64,000 bases of DNA from Membranipora membranacea (taxonomy: Eukaryota > Bryozoa > Gymnolaemata > Cheilostomatida > Membraniporidae), in contig OU612067.1 of the NCBI GenBank assembly GCA_914767715.1, positions 24,526,162 to 24,590,161 of the forward strand, read 5' to 3'. Below the pieces are notes generated by a model, which was given only the letters and a program-made list of their open reading frames with translations, was not told the DNA's origin and made no database searches. Of this stretch, positions 1-11,300 are shown one piece after another. Both the position numbers and the translations under genes were made by a program. Each line of letters begins with the position of its first letter. Within the stretch, counting starts at the first letter, position 1.

Positions 1-59
1 TCACATGGGACGATAATTTCAACATTCACTTCTAAAGATGTTTTGAGCGCCAAACCTTA

Positions 60-178
60 ATAATTAATAATTATATATAAACAATAAATATAAACAATAT
101 AAACAATATAAATATAACAATATAAAAAATATAAATATAAACAATAAATATAAAGTAATAATTATATATAAACATCTT
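60..178. repeat. AT-rich low-complexity tract
   Basis: Irregular tandem runs of short units such as ataaacaat and aatataaac fill this stretch. No coding potential is seen. It lies beyond the last visible exon of the left sulfotransferase gene, so it is probably intronic. Confidence 0.7.
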
Positions 179-289
179 CTTTCTGGTGGTCCAAACTTAT
201 GCACAACAGCATCTTTTCATGAACATGCTTGACGATTTTTCTTGCACTATCTGGATGGAAAGGTGATTTATTGAAGAGAGACCTGAAAC

Positions 290-510
290 CTCTACACTTT
301 TTTTTATCTCTCTCACATTCATCCCAAAACGCAGACATAGCCGCTTTGCGGGCCTTAACTCAGAAAAGAAGACAAAATATTTATCAACAAGTCTGATATC
401 TCAATTCTGCCTCATGAACAGAGGGAGTCATCACACATAGTATCGGGCTACAGCAGAGGGAGTCGCTACACATAGTATCGGGCTACAGCAGGCTGATAGG
501 GTCACTACCT
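290..510 (-). pseudogene. Degenerate copy of sulfotransferase intron 1/exon 2 boundary
   Basis: This stretch matches about 1967-2160, the acceptor region and first part of exon 2 of the adjacent sulfotransferase gene, with many substitutions and small indels. Shared blocks include tcatccca, ctttgcgg, agaagacaaaa, tctcaatt and cctcatgaaca. The copy lacks the PAPS-binding part of exon 2, and its splice acceptor is changed. Bases 421-455 are followed by a near-identical 35-bp tandem copy at 456-490. On the minus strand a short frame of about 57 codons beginning MSAFWDE stays open through the copied part and beyond, but resembles nothing I recognise. It is best read as debris of local duplication rather than a working exon. 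Confidence 0.6.
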
Positions 511-535
511 CACACTAGCCACAAAAATAACTCAC

Positions 536-2745
536 AAGTTATAATCAGATCTGTTGACTATATTGGATAGAGGATTAACTTTGCCATCCTCTAACAGTAC
601 AGAGGCTTCGAATGACTTTGGTGCAGTAGAAGCGTTCAGATTTGAGAGATACTGGAGGTAGTTAGACATGCATCTCTCTACAGGTTCTCTGACTATCAGG
701 ATCAGCTGTCAAAGATAAAAATCACAGCTGTCAAATATAACATTATCCGCATAGTACATACGGCTGTCAAAATATTTGCGCTGGACGAGGGGCAAGAGTC
801 TTTGGGCCTCAGACTACTGCCACAATCTCTCTACATAATCAATATGCTGCTTATTCACTGTCTGATTCAAGAGTTTGCAACACAGGATGTTAAAACCGAT
901 TCAATTGCAAAGGGTATTATATTGTTTTACTCGATCCCTCCCCAATAACTACAATCTACCTTAATAGTGCTGTTCATTTGATGAATCCGCTTTGGTGCAA
1001 GAGGACTTATGTAGTATGCAGGTGTCCTGTCACCTGTCAACTGATCTGGATAACTGGGACTCAACTGTTTAAGATACCATTCAAGGCCGTTGTCATAGAA
1101 GAAGTCAAAATAATGAATCTGCAAAACAACAAGTTGTAATAATGAAGGCAGTGGTTACCAAATTGTATAAAGTTGTGGCCTCTTTTAACATGGGAGTACA
1201 AATCCCAGTTACGCTTTTCTGGTATTTTCTTCGTTTGTACAGGTAATGGTTTCAGGGCTCAAACCCTTCAATTTTGATTTGCAGCATTTCATTACAAGTT
1301 ATCATGAGGCAAGTAGAGCCAGGTATGGGAGAGGCACAAAATTGGAGTTCGGTATCTGCTATTGGGGGATGGGTAACAGTATAATTAATATCTGGTGATA
1401 CACTTAGAAGAGTTGACCTTTTCAATGATAATATGTATCTTTGCAAAGCTATGGGATAGCACTGCCTTTGAAAATTAATCTATTCAGTGGGCCATTAACT
1501 GAGGTGAAAATATCACCAAATAATTATTATCATGTTGCAGTGCTATTGTTTTGAAAAGCTGAACACCTCTCCATTGAAAAGGTTCAATTTCGCTATTTAT
1601 GGTAACAAGTCATATCTCAATCAGATCTGATAAAGCTATCCCAAACATCACAAACTTCAGCTGATTTTGAGAAAAGCAACATAATTATCAACATAATGTA
1701 TAGAGAGGCCGATAGGGCCTAAAGTCTAGGGGGGTTCAGACTGGGGAGAGCAGGTATAATTGATCGATATCACAAACTGTAAAAGTTGGGTGAGAAATTG
1801 AAAATAAAGTACGATAAGTATCTACACAGGGCCACTGTACTTACCTCAGGATCTGCTATGGTGATTTTGGAGTGAGCCTTGAGAAATGTACGAAGAGCAC
1901 CTGTTCCTGACTTCATCACACCTATGATCATGAAATGTGGAAGCCTCCTGCGCTGATTCTTATTATTTTCTATATTTTTCTCACGTTCATCCCAAGATGC
2001 AGGCCTAGCTGGTGCGAGATTAATACGAGTCACTTTGCGGACCTGAGCGCACAAAAGAAGACAAAAAATGTAGCAACAAGAATTCCATCTCAATTATGCC
2101 TCATGAACATAGGGAGTATCAGACTACAGCAGGCAAGGGTATAGGGTCACAAAGTCACACAAGCCGCACATCAATTTAGGCGGTCAAATAAGATGTTAAG
2201 ATGATAAAATGTTCATACAACCAGTAATCAGAGGTCTCAGTCAGTCTATTGTTAGACAACTCCTGAATACTTTGAAGTGTTTATTATGCAATTGAAATTG
2301 CTCATTCAACAGTAATAATCTCTTAAGCAAACATCTATGAGATTGTAATTAACAGTAAATGCTAGTAAGGCCCAATGTACTAGCTAGCTGCACCTAACTG
2401 ACATTTGTGTATGGTCAGATCTGGTTAAACAGTTGGGCCTGTTGATGAGAATCACATGCAGTGAAGCAATGACCATCCCCCTTCCTATCTTGAGATTCTT
2501 TGGCTCAGTTGGGGACTAACTTCCTGCTGATGTCTGTTTAACATGTATTTTAATGTACATACCAATGTTTCTGTTTGCTGTCCGCCGGCGCCCATCATGT
2601 AAAGTAACAACCCTGCGGACTGTACTGTGATGATGACGATCAGCAATGCTAACTTCCAGCTGCGCGCTCCGAACCTATATGGGCATTTTAGATTTGATGT
2701 CCCACCTTCGCTACCATTAAGGGATTTGTCCTCCAAACCAGCCAT
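536..2745 (-). CDS. HS3ST: Heparan sulfate 3-O-sulfotransferase-like, partial (3' end outside window)
   Basis: Four exons are visible: 2563-2745, 1845-2042, 960-1118 and 536-705. All have GT-AG junctions and matching phases. The protein is a type II membrane form: a short cytosolic head, a hydrophobic anchor at about residues 31-50 (WKLALLIVIITVQSAG), a stem, then the sulfotransferase fold. The 5'-phosphosulfate loop at residues 104-111 reads MKSGTGAL where family members have (R/K)K(G/S)GTRAL, so the lysine is kept but the arginine is lost. The catalytic glutamate (E127, before IHYFD) is present, and the 3'-phosphate site LILIVREPVERCMSNY keeps the Arg and Ser. The last one or two exons, with the conserved cysteine pair, should lie to the left of base 1. 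Family role: transfer of sulfate from PAPS to the 3-OH of glucosamine in heparan sulfate, in the Golgi. Whether this copy is active is uncertain because of the loop change. Confidence 0.85.
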
Positions 2746-4730
2746 ATTCTATAAAACAAGCAGAAGTATTTAGTCACTTTTTTGCAGATATTCTCAGAAT
2801 TCGGGTAGGAAAATAGCACAAGAGGTTATACAAGCATCTTACCAAATTATCAGCTTCAGTGACTGACAACAAATTGGCAGACCACTGGGTCAGTGTTGAA
2901 CAGTGCCATATTCAATGATCGCTTAGCTGTATAGGCTCTCGCCACAGGGTCTTTCCCCAAAGCTTATCAACCTGCTGTACACATCAGCTTATCAAAACAA
3001 CAAAGAGACAGATAGAATGGGCAAAACACAACAGCTCATCGAAAAAGCCTGTCTCATCTAACAATGTACGATTTGCCAGATGTTAGATTTAATTCTATCA
3101 TTGTCTCCTCGTCTCTTTGTTTTACAATCATGCTTTGAGACTTACCGTTTATTATCTTATCTAATGATTAGTGGGTGTTGCTGTGTTTCCTTCTTCCAGC
3201 ATCACATCACATATATCTGCTGCATCTCTCCGGCTTCAGACAGCGTCGGGCAGGTACTAGATTCAAGGACTGAGCGATGCAACTGTAAATTTCAAAACAA
3301 TGAAGTTTAAATAGAATTCTGAGCTTGCTGTTCCTACACCAAAACGCTTTGCAGTTCCTTACTATGCTATTTCTACAGCGCAAATAGTAAGAATTCATTT
3401 CACATAATTTTACACATCTATCAGGTCAATGAACTGAACTCTCTCTCCTTGTTCAGGTCATTACAAACTATAGCAAGTTAAATGACAGGCACCTATTCAG
3501 TTTTATCATTGCTAATTCAACCATATAATTTCATGAACAGCAACAGCAACCTACCAGTTTTTATCGTATTAGGCTTACAGAACAAAAATATGCTTACACC
3601 CGTTCGTCCTTATTACTTATGGATATTATCCAATTGCGTCCCTATAGCTTGGTGGTATAAAAGTAACAAGTAACCGACCCCCCCCCCCCTTCCAAGCCCG
3701 GATGCTCCTAATAAAGCTTACAGAAAGGACCTAGTTTATAAATCATAGTTTGCCAGATTGCAAGTTCAAACACAGATATGAAGCTGTCCATATCAATAAG
3801 AAGTGTGATTGAAATCACAACTATTTATTTGATTACGATAGTGTTAGGCTCCTCCACACGTTTCCCGTTTTGTCCCTCGACCCACCAAAATTGTATACAA
3901 ATGATAATACACAAGTATAATGTATTACTTACTACTTACAACTTCGGTCCTTCTATCTGTGAAGCTAAGCACCAACTGATTACCCAGTGTTATACAAACA
4001 CACACAAACACACTTATTCTCTATCATGTCACTCATCTACCTAGCTGTCAAAACTAATTGGAATGCCTGATCATTGAAATTACTGCGTCTGTAGCTTTTC
4101 AGTGAAGTGAAGTGTTTACACTTTGATTAATAGGGGTCAACGGGTAGGTCAAATGAACACTTTGTTCGTGAGCAGGAGCGCTCATATACAGGTCAGTAAC
4201 CTATAGAAAACTAATATTGCTTACTGCCCTGCTCATTTCATATTAGTCTGAGCCCCCCAGACTTTTGCCCACTGCCTGACGCCCCCCCCCCCCCCGCGTG
4301 GGTAATTTCATATCTGACTTATTATTATCGATGGGGCTGCTGTTACTCCTTCCTCTGCACATATCATCATAATTTTTATCAGGGGTCAACAAATTGCCTT
4401 CAACTTTATTTTGAATATATACTTGTAAGCCAACCTCTAAAAATAAATGAATTATAATATAGTTTAAATATTATTGGCCGATCAATGAATTTAGTAAAAA
4501 AATCGTCTGTGGATGCGGAGTGATATTGCAAAAGTCCGGCATCAAGACGCTTTAATACTTAGCTTTTCTTTAGTATTCCTCAGCAGTCAAAGAGGAATTA
4601 ATCTTTTTTTATGGATGTATCGTTTATCATGCATGGGATTTCGGGTAAGCAACATGGATTTAATGTACAGAAGATATGAAAAAAGAAAAGAAAAGGAATA
4701 TTTTCCGAGATTCTTTTGTGTGAATAGGAG

Positions 4731-4945
4731 TAGGAAGTAGCTCAGTTGGTTAGAGCGCCTGCCCTCTAACCCACAAGCGTTGGAGGTCCTGGGTTCGAAT
4801 CCCGCTGCGGTCTACTGACTACTGGGCTCATATGACGCCCCAGGTGTGCTCCGACATGCCTGCAAACTGGCGCCGAATACGACAGCCGCGCTGATTTTTC
4901 TCAGTCCTCGGATGGAGACAACACTTGCGATTTTAACCCACATTT
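4731..4945 (+). mobile_element. tRNA-derived SINE, copy 1
   Basis: The head carries an RNA polymerase III A box (TAGCTCAGTTGG, near 4738) and B box (GGTTCGAATCC, near 4792) spaced as in a tRNA. The flanks do not pair into a proper acceptor stem, so this is a SINE head rather than a tRNA gene. The body contains GTGCTCC, GCCTGCAAA and GTCCTCGGATGGAGACAAC. A related copy with the same order of blocks is at 62949-63195. Confidence 0.7.
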
Positions 4946-5164
4946 AAAAAAGAATATGTTACTGATTGATGCCAGGCTGTGTTAAATTCTCGCCAAATAC
5001 AGGTTGTAATGGTGTAATGCTGTCTTAAATATGGCTGGGAATTCATTTGGGGGAACACCGAGCTAAAAGCCTTTGCTATTTCTTGGAATCACCAAAAATA
5101 TTCATCAATACTGAATGGATAATAAAAAAAAACACATAACACATAAAATGCCCGAACAAATAAA

Positions 5165-5933
5165 GTCACTTTGTTGAACCCACAAACGTCGCAAACGTCA
5201 AAAAGTCGCAATCTAGCGTTCCACTAGCGTTCCACTAGCGTTCCACTAGCGTTCCACTAGCGTTCCACTAGCGTTCCACTAGCGTTCCACTAGCGTTCCA
5301 CTAGCGTTCCACTAGCGTTCCACTAGCGTCGCAATCCCAAAAATGTTGCAACCCCACAAACGTCACAATTTTTTGAACGTCGCAAAATCTCGAACCCGCT
5401 AACATCGCAAATTTTGCAACTTAATAGATTTATCAGACTTGGTTAATAGTATCTTGACTGTCAAGCAGGGCAGTAGCATTTTGACAGCAGCACAGAAGAG
5501 TAGCATTATCATTAGATGTAGCATTTAGGCTGACAAGCCGAGCAGCATCTACGTTAAGTTGTATTCCTAATAATGTAATAATTTTCATCATGTTCCCACG
5601 TCCGACCCTTAGTAGCGCTCGGGATGGCGATCGCGGCCACAGAAGGTTGTTAAGGGGGTGTCTGAGAATGTCAAGACATGGGAGAAGACAGCCATTAATA
5701 AGTCATTGTTCATTTATGATATTTTATTGATGTAACAACAGCATTTCTGTTGAGATGTGATATTTGCGACGATAGTGGGTTCGAGCTTCTGCAACGTATT
5801 AGAAATTGCTATTTCTGTTGGGTTGCGACACTTAAGAAACCTTTCTCTGCGACGTTTTTGGGATTGCGTCAATAGTGGAACGATAGATTGCGAAGTTTTG
5901 ACATTTGCGATGTTTTTGGGTTCAACAGTCACT
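5165..5933. mobile_element. Foldback (long inverted-repeat) element
   Basis: The left arm (about 5165-5412) and right arm (about 5759-5933) are inverted copies of each other. Both contain GTTGAACCCA, tcgcaat and gacgcaat/gtcgcaat motifs, and CTCGAACCC. The arms surround a unique spacer of about 345 bp. The outer ends are close to agtcact / agtgact. The left arm is longer because one 11-bp segment has been amplified. No transposase frame is visible, so it is non-autonomous; the superfamily is not determined. Confidence 0.75.
5213..5329. repeat. 11-bp minisatellite (CTAGCGTTCCA)n
   Basis: Ten complete, identical tandem copies of CTAGCGTTCCA occupy 5213-5322, followed by a partial unit (ctagcgt). 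The opposite arm of the surrounding foldback has a single diverged version (ctatcgttcca in reverse complement, near 5872-5882). The expansion therefore happened after the arms formed. Confidence 0.95.
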
Positions 5934-8307
5934 AAACATAGAAACAAATAAAACTGTGAGCTTCTAATATTTTTTATGTTTTTATATTTTGAGTTTGCAT
6001 CATGAAATTTTTATTACAGTTACAGCTCATATCTTTTGTCCACGTATGGGTTTGACAACAGTATAACAGGAAGGCTTGCTCTGTATTAATATGTTTTGAT
6101 GGCGTTTGATTCAGAGGTAGAATAGTGTAATTTGGTGAGTTGCACTGAGGTATTCCATATTAATGGTAAAATTTAGTACTTTAATTGATTAATTTAATTA
6201 ATTAATTTGATCACTCGCTGTCTTTTTGTTAGTGTAGACCCCAAAGTGCGCCATTTCGAGTGTATAATTTGTTTGAGCAACAGTTTCTCACGCCTCACAC
6301 ATTCTCGTGAGTTGCTTAATTTTTTTACACTTCTACTTCAAGGCCTGGCTGTTGTGTTTCCCAAAGACTGTACCTGTGCAGCCATGCCGGAGATGTGCCT
6401 TTCTCTTTGGGTTGGGTGGAAGATATCGTGCATCTTTATCAATTAGTTCTTAACTCGGTCAAACTATCTTTGAAATAGTCTTAATCAGCTATGGATGCTG
6501 CAAGTTTAATGTATTCATCTGACAGTCGGTGTTGTATTATGGGAAGTCCGATTTATTGCAAGTGACGATTTCACACATTGCAAAGACTACCGGGTGCAAT
6601 GAAAGGATATATTTTGGTCAAATTTATAGAGGCTATTGGCGGTAGCAACAAAAATTCTGCGTCTAGTGGCAATATCACAAAACGCAGATTTTCGGTTGCT
6701 CCAAATGATAGGTTACGTAAAAGAAAATCTGTATGAGAAATCTGACAGGAGAATGTGCAGTGTAAAATACAGGAGATCTACTGTGTGTTTGAATGCAGTA
6801 TAAAGATCCCCTCTGCCTCTTCGAAAAAGAAAATGTATCTATACTGTGTTCCAGATATCTCAGCAAATAATTACAGCTCATCATACATCAGACACATGAG
6901 CCAAGTAACAGTATCACATGTTACGTGAGATGCATGCTGACTGTGATAAATCAATCAATATATGCATGAGCCCAAGACAGAACAGAGTATTACAATGTTG
7001 ATTGTTGATGGTTATAAATAGCCTGGGCAGGCTAGGTTATAATGTTGGTTAAAATCACAAGGTCTGCCTTTGTCCAAGGAGTTAAAGACTCCTTTGTCTT
7101 TGACTCCTTGCTTTGTCCAAGACTGAGAATGAGTTCGCGAGTAAAGGCTTGAAGTCTATGGCTAGCAAACATGAACCTGACCTCATAAACAGCTACATAT
7201 ATTTTCACCGCAACTAGCCAAAAAAACAATTGGTGCTAGCTAACACTCAGTCAGTCATCTTCAAACTAGCTAATATTATCTCCTCTATAGTGTATTTCTT
7301 CTTTGCATTCGATGAAGGCAGTATATTTCAGTAATATCAATTTCTTACAATAGTAGCGCAGCTTTTAATGGAATATAAAATAATAGTGGTATACAAATGA
7401 GAGAAATGATAAAATGTCAAGTCAAAAACAACATCTCAGTAAAGATACAACAGTACAAAAGCTAAGAAAAATATCCCGCTGTGTATATTTTGCGAATTTT
7501 AGTGGGAGAAAAAAGATTGCTGTAATATCAGATCTGAACAATACAATACAACATAATAATTTCCATTTTATCAAAATAAATGACTCAATATAGTCATGGT
7601 ATGCGCATTAATTTGGATGTATATGAACGATTAAGTTTAATGTACAATACTATATTAAAATGCATTTGCTAAGTATTGATGACACTCAATAAAAATTAAT
7701 ATCAGAGGCTCAACCTGCCATGCAACCTGATAAAGCCTTGATAAAGCTAATAGACAAAGGAGTCTGTGACTTCTAATGGAGATACAGAAATAAAGTAATA
7801 ATTATATTTCCACGGTGAACAAGAGCAGATAATTACGGCAAACATGAGCCCTAAATTAGGGGCAAATAATTAACAATGCCCAACATAAATATTCTACTGG
7901 TATAATGAGTGATTGCTGAAAATACAACTCGGTAATTCTTTGCATTGAAGCACCTTAATAAGATACACAGGTAATAAATACACTAGAACTGACACCTCAG
8001 GACCCAACTCTACTTATGGTGCGGTGGAAGGTAGGGATAGGAAAAGTATGAGGGGATTATTATTATTATTATGATTATTATTGTTCCATGTGGACTTGGA
8101 CAATGCACCTGTAACTCAGAGACAAGATTTAGTTGAATAGACAGTGTAAAAGTAAAGCACATGCTTTACTGGAAGCAATAACTCGGCAAGTCAAAGTTGT
8201 GGAGTGAGATTTTAAAGCGGATTATGTAAATTCTCATATATATTATAATGTTATATATATTACGGCAATACAAACTTTCGTTCATTCAGTTTATGAAGGA
8301 CCTTTCT

Positions 8308-11300
8308 TCACTTATTCTCCCACTTAAAAGTCTTTCCAATCTTTTTAAAAAACTCTTGATTCTTTGGAGAAAAGTAAGCGATCAGTTTCTGTTTAGTGAT
8401 TGGATTCATGACTGGATGCTTTCTTCCTTTGGAGTCTCCGAGACATTTCAGTGTAGTTGAGTGATTATAATAACAATAGAATCCCTTCTCTTGGTCGTAT
8501 TTGAAGAAATCTAGAACATAAAAAAAAGAATGGCCAAATCAGCATAGATATTTTTCTGAGAGCCGAAGTTGCCTAGAGAGTAGTATGGGGATCTCCAATT
8601 TATTTTAGATCAGGTCCATATCATAAAAGCTTCACCAACAACCTTACAAAACGAGAGGTTGTCGACTTTGGTCATAACAAAGATGTATGGACAATTTTTG
8701 CCATATGTCAATTGAGTAAGACATCCGCTAAATAATGCAACACCCACTGTTTGGTGGCCTTGTATTTCTCGGTATAGTATGAGTAGTTGTCATCTGTTTT
8801 ATTAGCTCCAATCTACACCACTTTGAGCTTTGACTTTTTCTCTGTTCCATAAGCAAATAAATATATTTTGTCATTTATCATATACAAAATAGATATAAAT
8901 AAGATAATTGCACTAAATATTGCAGTAATAATGTGAAAACATGCCTAAGTTTGACATTTTTTAAAACACTTATGACTATATGACCATGACTAGTCTGAGA
9001 AATCGATGTGTTCTAACTACTTTGGCACACAAACACATACAAATACATATCATGTTTGTGTGCCTCATCAATTTTTCAGACCAGTCAATGTCATGGTCAT
9101 AGCTAGCCTGTCTTGACAAGCTTTGTTCGGGAAGCCTAGTCAGGCTAGGTCATAGCCGAGTCATGGGTGATTTAAATTTTAAATTATTTTTGCAAGAGTA
9201 GAGTGCAATCAACTTATTTATATTTATTTGGAATATGAAAAATGACAAAGTTAATTTATTTGCCTATGGAACAGAGAAAAAGTCAAAGCAGTGTAGATTA
9301 GAGCTGAAAAAAGCAGAAGACAACTACTCATACTACACCGAGAAATACCAGGCCACCAAACAAACCAATAACACCAAAACCTGTGGCTGAATGACAAGGC
9401 TAAATAAGCACCACTTGTTTAGCTTGTATCCAGCAGTGCACAATCATTGTAATTTTAGATCACAGACTAACAAGAGATAATGTATTGTATTTATTGTATT
9501 GTATTTATGGTATATTGTGTTGATGTTTATTGTACACTCACCCTTATCTATCCACTGTTTTATACCGAGGAACTCCTGTAAGTCTTTCATCACTAAATGT
9601 GGATCTGAGATTAGCAGATTACCATCAATAATCTTCAGCTGCTTTCTTTCAAACAAATCCAACCAATTGTCGATAAACCTACAAGCAGAATGGGAAATGA
9701 ATATAACAATATTTTTTAGAAACATTATTGGCGTTTCTTAGCTTTGAAACCAATAATCTGAAAACAGCATGACGGTGAGTCAGGGTTTAAAGGGCAACCA
9801 AGGTTTCAAACAACTTCTCATTGATGGCCATTGATTAATAGCAGATTGCACCTTCTGCATAGGGAAAAAGACAAAATATAATTCGGATGATTATTCAGCC
9901 AGAATTCTTGTGAAACATTTCTTTCATCAGGCACTCAAACTCAGCTAAAAGAGAATACCACATAGCAATTTCCTGTTCCTGTTATTATTTAGCCTGTGCT
10001 CTATAATTATTACAGCAAAGTCTTGGAAACTCCCCTAAACTGAAGTGTTACCCAGCTTAGAGTCAGCAACTACTTTGAGTTTTGCATCGCGTAATGCACA
10101 AAGCTGATGCTGCCCAGCACATTATTTGCTACCTATTAATGCATTGCTGCGAAACCTTGGTTGCCCTTTAATAGTACTATCTCTTAGAAAATTACATAAC
10201 GAAATTGAAACAACCAACCCTCCCTACACGCCTTGTTTCGAAAATTAATGCAAATTTTTTTTGCATTTACAAATGAGTTCATCGCCACAAATCATTGTTG
10301 CTCGTGTAAAGTTTCAAGTATACTTCACTGGGATATTTCTGCTCAGATAAAAAGGGAGAAAAACTCCATCATTTGTGTAATTTTGACCACCTGTTTATTC
10401 ATCTAGCATCTTTAAAGTAGTAGACAACCACAAAAAGTATATTTTGATGTTTGATGCGCAATGATGCATGTTAAAAATGAATATTAATTTAGAAAATTTT
10501 AATTATTTCAATTGCAAACTTTCTTCCACCATTTTGTTTAAGTAACTGGAATACCCATACTCTCAAAATAAATATATTATTGGGAAAAAATGATGTATAA
10601 AAGAATTTGTTTCTAGAATCGAACAAATTATCTTTTGTTAGTGGCCAATCTTAATGCATAAAAAGTCATCTCAGTTCCAAAATCATCTAAAAAATCAATA
10701 TTTTTGCTTTTTAGAGAAAATATTCAGCATTTGTTTTGAGATTATAAACAAAACATAGCTTCTCAATTTAATCCAGTTTATCGCAGCCATGGGGTTAAAA
10801 GGTTGCTGTCTGCCCTATGGTGCAGAACCAGAGCTTATTCCTTGGATTTTAATTTTTGAGTATGTTGCCTACCAGTACCAGTGAAGGTAACTTTCATCTT
10901 GATTCGTATTTAGTGGTGCCAGGGTTGAATGCTACTCTAAGCTTGTAAACTGAGCATTTTTAGCACACAACACTACACCATCATCAATCATCATACCAGA
11001 ACATCTATCACCTTAACCATGTTTACCTTTACTCATAAACATATAAATACTCTAGACTAGAAACTAATGGCTATTTGATACAGGCTCAGCGTCCTCTCTA
11101 ATTCAGTGCATTTTTCACGAGGCAACGTCACTGCGCTATTCACTTTTTCACTGTAGCGCACAGGAAAGAACAGGAATTATGTCCCCATACGTGTTATGTC
11201 AAAATAAAACCCCCTCTGATTTCTAAAAATGACCAATACAATAGGGTACACCCGGTGAATTTTACAGAACTTATACTAATGAAGTATAAAATATGATCAG

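Larger units (their letters stand above)
2746..8307. other. Intergenic region between the two sulfotransferase genes
   Basis: No gene was recognised on either strand. It contains a tRNA-derived SINE (4731-4945), a foldback element with an 11-bp minisatellite (5165-5933), poly-C tracts near 3678 and 4283, an ATTA-rich microsatellite near 8058-8092, and otherwise unassigned AT-rich sequence. The open frames here are short and lack supporting splice chains. Confidence 0.6.

Noticed and set aside
4731-4815. Functional tRNA gene
   Set aside because: A and B boxes are good, but the 5' and 3' ends do not form an acceptor stem and a related copy with the same body exists at 62949, so it is a SINE head.
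9499-9741. Plus-strand 80-codon frame
   Set aside because: It is the antisense shadow of sulfotransferase exon 9542-9678.
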